Part shown: piece by piece, positions 11,736 to 22,759 of the stretch | How the letters are laid out: each line of letters begins with the position of its first letter | Numbering within the stretch: position 1 is the stretch's first letter | Assembly: GCA_022410635.1 (NCBI GenBank) | Contig: JAJVDF010000134.1 | Coordinates: forward strand, 2,149,454-2,213,453 | Direction of reading: 5' to 3' | DNA length: 64,000 nt | Source of the DNA: Tretioscincus oriximinensis | Lineage: Eukaryota; Chordata; Lepidosauria; Squamata; Gymnophthalmidae | The notes under the pieces: model-generated | The model's database searches: none | What the model was told of the DNA's origin: nothing | What the model saw: the letters and a program-made list of their open reading frames with translations, nothing else | Made by a program: the position numbers and the translations under genes

Positions 11736-13405
11736 AGAATCTGACCTAACACCGGTTAGAACACGTTATTGTGCCTACCATATGGCAGTGGTGGCAGCGG
11801 AAAGGATTGCATTCTCGAGTAGCCATCCAGCAGAGCTCTTTCAAGTGAGGAATGGCCTGATAAAATCTAGCCCAGAAGAGCAAGGGCAAAGGCGGTCCAT
11901 TATCTGCTGTGATAAGTTTGCAAGGCTGATCTAGATGTCTTGGATCAGTTTCAACTATTGCAGCCTGATGCTGTGGACAAGCTGCTTGTTGGGGTTCGGC
12001 CAACTTCATGTCCTCTGGACCCTTGCCCTTCCTGTGTGATAAAAGCCAGCCAGTATGGTATGGCCAGGTGGGTCGGGGGAGTGGTGAATGCTTTTTTGAG
12101 GGATGCAGTGGTCCCACTGGCTCTTAAAGAGGCAGTGGTATGCCCTCTCCTCAAATGGCCTTCCCTTGTCCCGGAAGAGTTAAACTACCTCCCAGTGGCC
12201 AACATACCCTTCCTGGGCAAGGTACAGGAGAGGGCAGTGGCTGTTCAACTGCAGGCTTGCTTGGAAGAAATGGATTATCTAGACCCATTACAATCTGGCT
12301 TCAGGTCTAGTAATGGCACAGACCACCTTGGTCGCCCTGGTTGATGATCTGCTCCAGGAGAAGGATGGGGGCAAAGCATCCCTGTCGGCCCCCCTGGACC
12401 TCTCAGCGGCTTTTGATGCCATTGACCATGATATCCCCCTGGAGAGGCTAAGTGGTTTGGAGTTGGTATCAATGGAGTTTAGGAGTTGGTTGGGAGCTCA
12501 ATTGTGGTGTTCCTCAGGGATCGGTCCTCTCCCCTATGCTGTTTAACATCTATATGAAGCCACTAGGAGAGGTCATAGGGAGATTTGGAGTGAAGTGCCA
12601 TCAATATGGAGATGACTCACAGCTCTGTCTCTTTGTTCTATCTGAATCAGGAGAGGCGGTTGATGTGCTTGACAGTTGCCTGGAAGCAGTGATGGGCTGG
12701 ATGGGGGCCAATAAATTGAAACTGAATCCAACACAGATATGCTCTGTGTTGTATCATCCCAAGTTTGTGAAATGAGGAGGCATCCTGTCCTTGATTTGGT
12801 AGAATTGCCATATAATGGATGCGTGCGAAATCTGCGGGTGATTCTGGACTGTTCGTTGACACTTGAAAATCAGGTGGAAGCAGTGGCGAAATACATTTGG
12901 TTCGCCACTTATGGCCACTTCTGAATAGGAATGATTTAGCTACAGTAATCCATGCTCTGGTAACTTCCAGACTGGACTACTGTAATGCGCTCTATATGGG
13001 GCTGCCCTTGAAAACAGTTCGGAAGCTGCAACTGGTGCAGAATGCAGCAGAATTACTGGAAAAACTGGCCGGATTCATATTACGCCTGTCTTTAAAAAAC
13101 TGCACTGGCTGCCAATTCACTACCTAGCCCAATTCAAGGTATTAACCTTAACGTATAAGGCCCTAAATAACTTGGGTCCTAAATGCATAAAGGATCTTCT
13201 CCTAAACCAACCTGCCCGAGCCTTAAGATCTGCAGGGGTGGCTTTCCTGGTTGTACTACCCCTTTCAACTGCCTGTTTTTCCTTTTTTTTCCCCTTCCAT
13301 CTTCAGTTATTGTTACTGTTTTAAAATGTTAATTTTTTACTGTTTTTATTGTAGGCCACCCTGAGACCTTTAGGTATGGGGTGGGGTATAAGAATCAATA
13401 AGATG
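11735..13405 (+). mobile_element. CR1 LINE ORF2 remnant, frameshifted
   Basis: This is a reverse transcriptase coding region broken into at least five frame segments. In order they read LDQFQLLQPDAVDKLLVGVR, LKEAVVCPLLKWPSLVPEEL, NIPFLGKV, DYLDPLQSGFR, LDLSAAFDAIDH (the A-box aspartate), GVPQGSVLSPMLFNIYMKPL, HQYGDDSQL (active site), GWMGANKLKLNP, then LDYCNALYMGLPLKTVRKLQ. These are the RT motifs of the CR1 clade. The active-site box reads YGDD where CR1 normally has YADD, one substitution in an already dead copy. The 3' end has GCCACCCTGAGACCTTTAGG and an ATAAGAATCAATAAG tail. The endonuclease is missing, so the copy is 5' truncated. Confidence 0.9.
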
Positions 13406-14062
13406 GACAGCAGGTCCCTATACCAGGATTTAATCCAGTATGAACATCAGTGTAGAAAAGACCATAATTAAAATATACTGCTTTTAAACTATACAGTTGT
13501 ATATCTAGAAACATCTGTTAACAGTGCTTTAGGGAAACTATAAGATAAACAGATGCCATAAACCTCATTTTTTGTGTTAAAAAAGTGAGTAACAAAAAAG
13601 TGAGCAAAAATTGTGCCATGTTTTAAAAAAAAAATATTCTAAATTTTAAAAGTCCAAGATGAGACATAAATAGATTTAAGAGACAAAATAGAAAAATTAA
13701 AAGACAAGAACAAAAGCTGTAGTTGTCAGAGTAACTTGTTGTGAGTATCTTTAAATTCCAGCCTTATGGCTCTATTCTTGAAAAAATAAATGTGCTGTGA
13801 TTTATAAAATCAAATTATAATTCTCTTAATGCGTGTCACAGGGAGATAATAATTAAAAACACACCAGACTGGTTTCTAAATTAATACATCTTGAGAGAAT
13901 AAATAGAACTGGAGCTAGTTCATTGGTATTTTTTTCACACTGTGTACATTTTGATCATTTCTATTGCTCTATATAAAAAAGAAGTCCTTTATCCTCTCAC
14001 GGATAAAGGCATTTTGAACAGAAAACAACTGATCAATGGAAGCAAATTGTAGAAAATTATCC
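13406..14062. other. AT-rich intergenic DNA, nothing recognised
   Basis: No gene, no clear repeat and no long ORF. A short direct repeat, AAAAAGTGAG, occurs twice at about 13580-13605. Confidence 0.5.
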
Positions 14063-14070
14063 ATAATGAA

Positions 14071-14676
14071 TAGGGCTGCCATATTTTGGCAGCCCAAAAC
14101 CGGGATGGGGGTGGGGTGGGGTGCGTGCACACGCGTGCACACATGTATGTGCGTGCACATATGGACGCTTGTAGTGAGACAGGAAGAACCTCTCTTCTGC
14201 CTGTCTCACCACGGGCAACTGTGTGTGTGCGTGCATGCGTGCGTGCGTGTGTGCGCCCATGTAGCTGCTCCAATGCTGGAGGCAGGTTTTCGCGCGCCTC
14301 CTAGTGCCAACTCACCTCCAGTGGAGGGAAAATGCCTGAGTTTGTGACAGGAGAACAGAGCTGCCCTCCTGTCACAAATCCAGGCGTTTTTCCTTTGCTG
14401 GAGGTGAGTTGGCGCACTTTGCCTGACTCCGCCTCCAGCATTGGAGCAGCTACGGCACACTCTGAGGTCCCTTCCAGGACCCCGGAAGGCGTTGCTCGGG
14501 CTGCAACCGTCAGCTCTGACGGCTCCTTTGCCTTTAAAATCCTGCATTTTTACATTCCCTGATGCAGCATCGGGGAATGTAAAAAGCTGGGATTTTAACT
14601 TAAAACCCGGAGGGGACTATATTTTAGTCCCCCAAACCGGGATTGTCCAGCTTTACTGTGACGTATGGCAACCCTA
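14071..14676. mobile_element. hAT-type MITE, copy 1
   Basis: The termini are TAGGGCTGCCATATTTTGG on the left and CGTATGGCAACCCTA on the right, imperfect inverted repeats starting TAGGG as in hAT transposons. It is flanked by a perfect 8-bp duplication, ATAATGAA at 14063-14070 and 14677-14684. Eight bases is the hAT size. The interior is a series of nested hairpins (GTGAGACAGG/CCTGTCTCAC, GTGACAGGAG/CTCCTGTCAC, TACATTCCCTGATG/CATCGGGGAATGTA) plus a GT-rich microsatellite. There is no transposase ORF. Confidence 0.92.
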
Positions 14677-14684
14677 ATAATGAA

Positions 14685-15580
14685 GCATGTGGCCAAAGGA
14701 TTGTTGAAATATAACCACAATAAACATGGCAAATTGGTATGCCTTCAGTTAGATTGCTTAAACTTATTTTTACCTAGCTACATTCTTCTGTTTTAGAATA
14801 TCCAGCAAGGAATACCCAGACTAACAAGAAAAAGGTAGATAGTATGAGCTTTCATAGACAATTTTATTTCTTCAGATTCTAGGATAGAATCTGTCTATGG
14901 ATAGATTATTTGTAGCAAACTTAGTGCTGAAATAGCAAATGGAAATGCAGATATGTGTGTGTGGGAGGAGGTATAAATTGAGTGAGTGTTGTAATCAAAT
15001 ACATACAAAAAGAAGCTGAACTATCAATGGGTATTATAATTTGGAATGTATGACAGAAAACCATTGTCTCCAGCCACTTATTGATGGGCTGGAATTGGTA
15101 TTCCAATTCTGTTGTATCTCTTTCTAATCTTCCTCTATTTCTTTGGTTCATGGACTACTGTTCTAAAGTTTCAGATGGAACGTCTTAGAACTTCAGATAT
15201 TGGGCAGGGTAAAAGTATTAAATAAAAAAATAAATAAAAGTTGTCCCTTTACAGTGTTGGAGGGATAAGAGGGAGAAACTGGAAAGTCTAGTTCTCATTT
15301 TTCTACATTTCACTGCACCCTGAACAGAAGTAGGACTTGTTAACAGTAGGAAAAGATCTTCCCACAGAATGGCCTGAAATGTATGCAGAAAGAATATTAC
15401 CAGTACTTGGGGACATAATTTTTACCGTGTAACAAAATCACAATAAAATTTCAGCATTCCATATCACTTAAATTCATTGCCATAAGAGCCTATAGATACC
15501 TTTATTCATCAATAGTTGTGGCCTCTGCCAGGTTTGAGCCCTAACTTTTATTTACNGGCCTAAGGTTTGTATAATGAACA
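14685..15580. other. Intergenic DNA with a short Penelope-like piece
   Basis: At about 14810-14890 the minus strand resembles the Penelope-like elements elsewhere in the window: CTAACAAGAAAAAGGTAG, GTATGAGCTTTCATAGACA, TTTCTTCAG. The rest is AT-rich with no gene. Near 15215 there is a short AAATAAAA tail typical of an old retroelement end. Confidence 0.35.
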
Positions 15581-15586
15581 AAACAG

Positions 15587-15848
15587 AGAGAGCCAGTTTG
15601 GTGTAGCGGTTGAGTGTTGGACCCGTACCTGGTAGTCTCCCACTTCGATTCCCCACTCCTCCACGAAAGCCAGCTGGGTGACCTTGGGCCAGTCAGAGTT
15701 CCTTGAGCTCTCTCAGCCCCATCTACTCCACAGGGTGTCTGTTGTGGAGAAAGCAACAAAAGCTATGTGCGCCCCCCCCCCCCATGGTTGACCGCCCTGA
15801 GACCTTCGGGTATAGGGCGGGATACAAGTACAAATAAATAAAATAATA
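15587..15848 (+). mobile_element. tRNA-derived SINE, nearly full length
   Basis: It begins GAGAGCCAGTTTGGTGTAGC and continues GGTTGAGTG, an A-box-like tRNA promoter. A B-box-like CTTCGATTCC follows at 15643-15652, then AGCCAGCTGGGTGACCTTGG, TCAGCCCCATCTACTCCACA, GGGTGTCTGTTGTGGAGAAA and a 3' end CGCCCTGAGACCTTCGGGTA with an AAATAAATAAAATAAT tail. The head resembles the widespread squamate SINE family. The tail resembles the CR1-type 3' ends in this window, which suggests LINE-assisted mobilisation. A C-run at about 15770-15783 may be miscalled. Confidence 0.8.
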
Positions 15849-16122
15849 ATAGATAATGTTTCTGATATTTTACCAAGACGGTAAAAGGGAGGCTGAGCCC
15901 AGGAGAAGGGGAGTGGCTTTCCCTCTGCACAGATGGGAGGGGGAACCTTGTTATGAGTACCCAATCAGGAGCCAGGCTGGGCCTATAAAGTTAGGCTTAC
16001 CCACTGATTGAGGCCTTTCTTCTGTGAGACTTGGAGTGTGTGGAAACTCTGAGTCGGAAGGGACTGTCTTAAGATATCCTGGCTTGTGTAGAGCAGGATT
16101 GAGAGTAGGGTTCGTTTGAGAG

Positions 16123-16586
16123 TAAGGTTGCCATATTTTGACAGCCCAAAACCAGGATGGGGTGTGTGTGTGCGCATGCATGTGTACACACACATATACA
16201 CACACAGGCACACGGACGCTTGTGGTGAGACAGGCAGAACAGAGCTTCACAAAAGCTCTATTCACCTGTCAAAGACCCAAGCCTTTTTCCTCTGCTGCAG
16301 GCAAGTTGGCACACTCTGCCTGACAGCAGGCACGAAACCCGCCTCCAGCAGAGGAGCAGCTATGGCACGCTCCGAGGTTCCTTCCAGGACNCTTGAAAGC
16401 GTTACTCGGGCTGCAGCCATCAGCCCTGATGGCTCCTTTGCCTTTAAAATCCTGGATTTTTACATTCCCTGATGCAGCACCGGAGAATGTAAAAATCCAG
16501 GATTTTCTCTTAAAACCCGGAGGGGACTACATTTTAGTCCCCAAAGCTGGGATTGTCCCGCCTTCCCGGGACATATGGCAACCTTA
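16123..16586. mobile_element. hAT-type MITE, copy 2
   Basis: The termini are TAAGGTTGCCATATTTTG and ACATATGGCAACCTTA. The flanks TTTGAGAG (16115-16122) and ATTGAGAG (16587-16594) are an 8-bp duplication with one change. It is shorter than copies 1, 3 and 4 because the first hairpin pair is missing. The ACATTCCCTGATG...AATGT hairpin and the AAAACCCGGAGGGGACTA segment are shared with the other copies. Confidence 0.88.
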
Positions 16587-16790
16587 ATTGAGAGATGCAA
16601 TAGGCCTAGAGTGAGCAGCCTTGCAGCGACGTCCTGTGTGATTGGAGGCTCACGGGCTTACGGACTGCTGCTCTAGGAGGTGGTGTGGGAAGCTGAACTG
16701 TGTTCTATTATTCCTTTATTTTCAATACCTTTACCCTGTTGTGTTCAAGAATAAACCTGTTTGTTTTGAAACATCATTTTACCTCAGAGT

Positions 16791-17337
16791 TAGGGTTGCC
16801 ATATTTTGGCAGCCCAAAACTGGGACGGGGGTGCGGTGGGGGTGCGTGCACGTACGGACACTTGTAGTGAGACAGGCAGAACCTCTCTTCTGCCTGTCTC
16901 ACCACAAGCGNCCATGTGCGCGTAGCTGCTCCAATGCTGGAGGAGGGGTTTGGCGCGCCAACTCGCCTCTAGCGGAGGAAAAACGCCTGGGTTTGTGACA
17001 AGAGAACAGAGCTATTCTCCTGTCACAAACTCAGGCGTTTTTCCTTTGCTGGAGGCGAGTTGGCGTGCTTTGCAAGCAGAGGTGCGAAACGCCGCCTCCA
17101 GCATTGGAGCAGCTACCGCACGCTCCGAGGTTCCTTCCAGGACCCTGGAAAGCGTTGCCAGCCCACAGCCGTCAACTCTGATGGCTGCTTTTCCTTTAAA
17201 GTCCTGGATTTTTACATTCCCCGATGCAGCATCAGGGAATGTAAAAAGCCGGGATTTTGCCTTAAAACCCGGAGGGGACTATATTTTAGTCCCCCAAACC
17301 GGGATTGTCCCGCTTTCCGGGACGTATGGCAACCCTA
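16791..17337. mobile_element. hAT-type MITE, copy 3
   Basis: The termini are TAGGGTTGCCATATTTTGG and GACGTATGGCAACCCTA. It is flanked by a perfect 8-bp duplication, CTCAGAGT at 16783-16790 and 17338-17345. All three internal hairpin modules are present: TGAGACAGGCAGA/TCTGCCTGTCTCA, the CGCCT...AGGCG module, and the ACATTCCCC...GGGAATGT module. No coding capacity. Confidence 0.93.
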
Positions 17338-17775
17338 CTCAGAGTCCTTCTTTTCGGAACACTCTCTAATTTATTAAGTGTATGCAAAGGCTAGCCATAA
17401 AGTCTTCACTATCCCTGTGTATAGAGAATAGTGGGTCTTCCCTGTGCTCAATTGCCTGGGAGAGGGAAGTGCCTGTAGCTGCCTGAGGCTTGTGTTGGGT
17501 CTCCGCAGCTGAGGTTAGCTGCAGCAGCATAAGGCTAGATGGGCAACCTGCAATTGGGTAGTGTTGATCCTCCAACTGGCGCTCAGGTAGAGAGCAGTGG
17601 CCTGGGTGGGGGTGGAGGTCCCAATATTAATATAACAATGTTGAGAAAAAATGTTAGCTATTGCGCTACAGGTTAAACAATTTTATAGTAGGAAATGGGA
17701 CTAATCCCAAATCTGGTGAATGCTATTATTACATCTGACATTCCCAACACAGTCCCAGAAAATCCATGGATTCTA

Positions 17776-18008
17776 CAGGGTGCTTCAAAAAATGTATAGA
17801 CACTTTGAACTTCCATAGAAAATTTATTTACTGTTCTACAAAGTTAAATTTCAGGATTTCTTGATTTGAACCGTATTAACATTTGTTATTTACGTTTTAT
17901 TTACATTGGACTTTAAGCTTTCTAATTTCCTGAAATTTAACTTTGTAGAACAGTAAATAATTTTTCTATGGAAGTTCGAAGTGTGTATACATTTTTTGAA
18001 GCACCCTG
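17776..18008. mobile_element. Palindromic mariner-type MITE, copy A
   Basis: A 233-bp element with arms of about 80 bp: CAGGGTGCTTCAAAAAATGT at the left and ACATTTTTTGAAGCACCCTG at the right. It is flanked by TA dinucleotides (17774-17775 and 18009-18010), the Tc1/mariner target. The loop between the arms contains TAACATTTGTTATTTACG. A second copy is at 30.6 kb with the loop in the opposite orientation. Confidence 0.88.
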
Positions 18009-18232
18009 TATTATTAAGAAAAATGGGTTTGGATCAGATTTTTTTTCATCATACCTTACATAGTTACATCTGACCAACATCTCATTTCTCTATCTGTGAG
18101 TGATAAGTTGTGTAGCTTTGCAGTAAAAATGTGCTTGAATTCACATTAATTGAATGATTTTTCTCCTTAATATTCTTTGAACAATCATATAATTGTGAAG
18201 CGGCGATTGTCCCCTCAATGAGGGAGCAAGGG

Positions 18233-18816
18233 TAGAGTTGCCATATTCAGGCAACCCAAAACCGGGACGGGGGGTGGAGTGGGGTGCGCGGGCACGCGCN
18301 CATGTGCACATACGGACGCTTGTAGCAAGACAGGCAAAATCTCTGCCTGTCTCACCACAAGCGTCCGTGTGTACGCACGCGCGCACGCGCGCACGCATGC
18401 CTGCTCCTTTCCTGGTGGCAGGGTTTCGCCCTGCTCTCGCCACCAACTCGCCTGCAGCAGCGGAGCAAAAACGCTTGGGTTTGTGAGAGGAGAACAGAGC
18501 TGCCCTCCTGTCAGAAACCCAGGCGTTTCTCCTCTGCTAGAGGCGAGTTGGCGGCGAGGGCAGGGCGAAACCCCACCTCCAGCCAAGGAGCAGCTACTCG
18601 GCACGCACCGAGGTCCCTTCCTGGACCCGGGAAGCGTTGCGCGCGCTGCAGCCNTCAGATCTGACGGCTGCTTTTCCTTTAAAATCCCGCCTTTTTACAT
18701 TCCCTGACGCAGCATCGGGGAATGTAAAAAGCCGGGATTTTGCCTTAAAACCCAGACTATATTTTAGTCCCCCAAACCGGGTTTGTCCCGGTTTACTGGG
18801 ACGTATGGCAACCCTA
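18233..18816. mobile_element. hAT-type MITE, copy 4
   Basis: The termini are TAGAGTTGCCATATTCAGG and GACGTATGGCAACCCTA. It is flanked by a perfect 8-bp duplication, AGCAAGGG at 18225-18232 and 18817-18824. It carries alternating CGCACGCGCGCACGC purine-pyrimidine DNA at about 18370-18395 that could adopt Z-form. The same hairpin modules as in copies 1 and 3 are present. Confidence 0.93.
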
Positions 18817-18824
18817 AGCAAGGG

Positions 18825-19350
18825 GGCAGTAAATCCCGCCTCCCTCTTCCATTGGACAGCTGAGGCCCAAATAGAAAAAACAAACAAAATGATGGCTGCA
18901 ACACCCATATGAATTAAAAGCTGCTGTCAAAGTAACAGCCATGCCTGTGGCGATGACACCACCAACATGACAATAGTGATGATGACAATGCCAACATGGT
19001 GCCTGCGCTGCCATGAGCCTTCTGTTCTCCCGTCTCTGTTGGACGCAAGGAGCGCCCAACTGAGCTGGGGTAGCAGTCACACAGTCAGCTTTCTGTTCCC
19101 TCACCCCTCACAGTTGGGTGTAAGGAGCCTTGGCTGTTTCCTCCTGAGTCTAGCTCTGTTGGGCATCTGTGGCTCACCCACCATGTAGCCTGCTGTGACT
19201 ACCCACCCTTCTGCAGGCTCAGGACAACAGGAACAGTCGAAAGGTAAGAAAAACTAAGATCAAAAAGCCGACCGGAAAGGGGAGGGAGGGGCAGGGGTCA
19301 AAGGAGGGGGAGGCAGAGGACAATAGGGGAAAGGGGGCAGAGGGGAGGAA
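18825..19350. other. Intergenic DNA ending in a purine-rich tract
   Basis: No gene is recognised. From about 19265 to 19350 the plus strand is almost purely purine (GGGGAGGGAGGGGCAGGGG and similar). A related purine-rich stretch, starting with a similar GACAATAGGG-type motif, follows the adjacent LTR at about 20079-20140. Confidence 0.4.
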
Positions 19351-19356
19351 GAGAAC

Positions 19357-20078
19357 TAACGGGGGTTTGCTCACCACGTTATTAAGATGCCTGCACATCT
19401 GAGGCAGCCGTATCGTCAGAATACGGACACGTGTAAAATCTGACTCCCATCAAGAAATCACACAGAGGCCATAAACTTAGATCGTGAGGAAAGATCCAGG
19501 AGGTCCATGTAGGTCATGGAATCCTCCAGAGCACCTCTGTGCAGCATTTTTTATTGTCTCCAAACAGAAGGCATGTACAAGAATAGAGACGTCAGAAAGT
19601 GGGAGTTCAGAAGGTGTGGTTTGGGGCGGACCAGAGGTGGGTCCAGGTTGTGACACCTGTGTGACGCGTCTCCCCCCTCCCCAGAGGGCGCAGCCTGTGT
19701 CAGGAAATATCCAAATATGGGTATGGTTTGTGCAATACAAGATTTACCCTTTAGGCTTCCAGGACCTGTGGCCTGTCACTCACCCCAAGGTAAAAGGGTG
19801 ACTTCCTCTGGACTTTCCTGGCAATTGACTCATGCCATTAATCCGTGGCTGTAGATACAATGGGTGCCCTTTGAGACAATGGGCTAGGGAGTACTGCTAA
19901 ATGGTAACTGCTCCAGGGCAGGAAGAGAGAGATTAGCTCTCTTGCAACAACCTGTAGAGGAAACTTTTCCCAAGATTTTACATTCAAGCTGCCTGGGCTT
20001 CTGGGGACCAATTCTTGTATATATTTATATCAAATATATTTATGCCAATTAATATATCACGTATGGCGAACCCCGACA
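19357..20078 (-). mobile_element. Solo LTR, family A, minus orientation
   Basis: On the minus strand the LTR starts TGTCGGGGTTCGCCATACG and ends AAACCCCCGTTA. It is flanked by a perfect 6-bp duplication, GAGAAC at 19351-19356 and 20079-20084. Length is 722 bp. Motifs shared with the other copies are CATACCCATATTTGGATAT, TTTCCTGACACAGGCTGCG and GTGACACCTGTGTGA-type sequence (mutually reverse-complemented where needed). No gag-pol remains. Endogenous retrovirus is the likeliest source. Class II retroviruses make 6-bp duplications, but the class cannot be proven from the LTR alone. Confidence 0.85.
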
Positions 20079-20084
20079 GAGAAC

Positions 20085-20879
20085 AATAGGGAAAAGGGAA
20101 GGGCGGAGAGGGGAGGGAGAGAATGAAGGCAAGGGGACATTTCATAAAGTTTATTTAGTACAGTTAACTCAACATAATGAGATAATTGGTACCAATGTAT
20201 TGCTCATTATAGGAGAAACTCATAAAACAGGGAGAGAGGAACAGGCAGACTTTATTACAATACCGGATTTCTTACAAGTACAGTAAAAACTTCAAGCTGA
20301 CAAAACAGAACAGATTTTTTTTAATCAGTTCTCCAGGCCACAAACATTGCAAACCACCCTGGGACCTTCGGGTATAAAGTGGTATAGAAATGTAAATAAA
20401 ATAAATAAATAAAGCACAGCTTTTTAAAAGGAAACTGTTTTGGTAGTATATTTTTACCTTTTGTGATTCTGGCTCTGTAAGCACCAAGCAAAGCCCCACA
20501 GGACAGAAGGAAGATGCTGGCAGCAGACTGTGCCTTTAATGAAGAGGAGGAGGCTGCAAGGGCAGTGTGTGCAGGGGTCACAGAAAGCTCTTAAAAATCT
20601 TTTAAGTCGTGTTCCCACGGGGTTTGAAAGAAACCGTTTTGGGAACTGCAAAGTGAATTCAATTTCCTCCACTGTTTTCTTCCATTTCCGGCTCCGTTTC
20701 ATCATCCACACAAGATTTGCATTGGCTTCTCATTGGTTGTGTAATCTGTTTTGGGGGTGGCCTCTTCCTGTACTCTGCTCCACTTTTTTTTTTAAAGTAT
20801 CTGAGCTTTATGCAAATCCTTAATTACAAAAAATTAGTACAGATATACAAATATTTAATTTTGCACAAAACTAGAACCC
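20085..20879. other. Spacer between two inverted solo LTRs
   Basis: No gene is recognised. At 20345-20415 there is a short CR1/SINE 3' tail (CACCCTGGGACCTTCGGGTA, AAATAAAATAAATAAATAA). The GC-richer part at 20510-20710 carries ORFs on both strands (85 and 97 codons) with no motif I can place. Confidence 0.4.
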
Positions 20880-20885
20880 AACAAC

Positions 20886-21618
20886 TGTTGGGGTTCTCTA
20901 TACATAATAGATTAATTGGCATTAATATATTTAATATGAATATATACAGGAATTAGTCCCTAGAGGCCCAGACAATTTGGATGAAATTTTTTTGGGAAAA
21001 ATTGCCTCTACATGGTGTTGCAAGGGAGCTAATCTCTCTCTTCCTGCCCTGGTGCAGTTCCCCTCAAGTAGCACTCCTTAGCCTATTATTTCAAAGGGCA
21101 CCTATTGTATCTACAGCTGCAGACTATGGCATGAGTTGTCTGCCTAAGAGCGACAAGAGGAAGCCCTATGCTAATCCTTTTGCCTTGGAGTGAGTGACAG
21201 TTCACAGGTCCTGGAAGCCTAAAGGGTCAATCCTGTATTGCTCAAACCATACCCATATTTGGAAACTTCCTGACACAGGCTGCGCCCCTTGGGAGGAGGG
21301 AGANGCGTCACACAGGTGTCACAACCTTGACCCACCTCCAGTCTGCCCAGGCCACACCTTCTGAACTCCCACTTTCTGACATCACTCTTTCTATGCACAC
21401 CTTCGATTTTGGAGTCAATAAAAATTGCTGCACAGAGGTGCCAAGGAGGGAATTTCCATGGCCCACGTGGACCTCCTGGATCTTGCCTCATGATCTAAGT
21501 TTATGGTCTCCGCGTGAGTTCTTGACGCGAGTCAGGTTTTACACATGTCCGTATTCTGACAATACGGGTGCCTCAGATTTCCAGGCATCTTAATAACGTG
21601 GTGAGCAAACCTCCATTA
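20886..21618 (+). mobile_element. Solo LTR, family A, plus orientation
   Basis: It starts TGTTGGGGTTCTCTATACAT and ends AAACCTCCATTA, flanked by a perfect 6-bp duplication, AACAAC at 20880-20885 and 21619-21624. Length is 733 bp. A poly(A) signal AATAAA sits in GTCAATAAAAATTGC at about 21414. The U5-like end has CCGTATTCTGACAATACGGG, a hairpin. This copy faces the one at 19.4-20.1 kb head to head. Confidence 0.88.
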
Positions 21619-21624
21619 AACAAC

Positions 21625-22755
21625 AAAAAACCTTTAAAACCCCTGCTGTCTTCTCTGAGGTTACAACAAAATGGAGGCACAGAAGTGGTGTGCGGCAGCA
21701 TTTGCAGAGGCACTCCTGTTATGGGAAAAACTGCACTTATGTTGCTTTTGAGGGAGAACTCCATTTCAACAATGTGTGGCTTTGTGAATGACACACTGTG
21801 AAAGCACTCCCCCTGTGGATTATAGGGGAACTGCATGTGCCCAGGGCAAAGCCAGTTTTCACTTCCGTTTTTTCGTGGGAACACAGCCTTCCAGTAACCT
21901 TTGCTTCAAGGTTATAGCTTACTTTTGCTTTTTATTCAAAATCTCCATAATGAAATCATTGCAATTTGGGGCACATTGAAGAACAGATTAACAAGAAGCA
22001 AAGGAAAGAATTAACTTGCAAGAAATTGTGCTTGCAAGAAAGTCACTATTTTCCATCCCCTGCCACATCTGGGAATTTTGGGGACAGCAGGGGATGGTAC
22101 TCCAGTCTTCATCAGCCCCACATACATCCCCTCCATACCTGGAAGCCTTGAGGGAAGCTGAAAAAGGCAGCTTCAAGTACCCCACGGCTACCTTCTGGAT
22201 TACAAGGGAAATTAATTTAAGCATGTGATGTACCATGGGACAAGGGTTCATGCGTCGCTTTGTAAAGATGTCACTGAAGTTCAGTTGTATATATTACATA
22301 TTTATTTCTTTATGTAATATTACATAGTCATTTCTTTAATTATTTTAAATAAAATGAATATACAAACAATTACACAGTCATCTCTTTTATTCATTCATCC
22401 AATTTCCATGCATGATCCTTTGTTTGATCCACTGTATGGCATTCTATATTCCAAGATCCTTACTCCTACTGCATTATATCTGGTGCATTGTTAGATTGCC
22501 CAAGTTTTGTTGATATTTTATCTTCCCCGTCATTCTATTTTTCCTACAGCATATTCATTCCATCAGAAATTCTACTAGTTTTGTATACCAATCTTTTATG
22601 GACAATTTGCCTGCACTTCCACTGCTGTGTGATTACCATTGTGTGGGCAGACCTCATAAATTTTAGTATTTTTTTCTTTTATTTTGTAATAATCACCCAC
22701 AAATATTCCCCAAAAAAGGAGAGTGCAAAATCTGCCTTGAAATGCAGTATTAAAA
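21625..22755. other. Intergenic DNA, no gene seen
   Basis: The first 300 bp after the LTR have moderate GC and ORFs on both strands with no recognised motif. From 22.26 to 22.45 kb the sequence is very AT-rich with repeated TTACATA / CATAGTCATTTCTTT-type words. Confidence 0.45.
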
Positions 22756-22759
22756 AATT

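Noticed and set aside
14036..14547. Overlapping Cys/His/Ala-rich ORFs on both strands
   Set aside because: Translations of GT microsatellite and hairpins inside a hAT MITE. The same ORFs recur in the other MITE copies.
15598..15652. A possible functional tRNA gene
   Set aside because: The A-box and B-box-like motifs belong to a SINE head. No cloverleaf could be completed.
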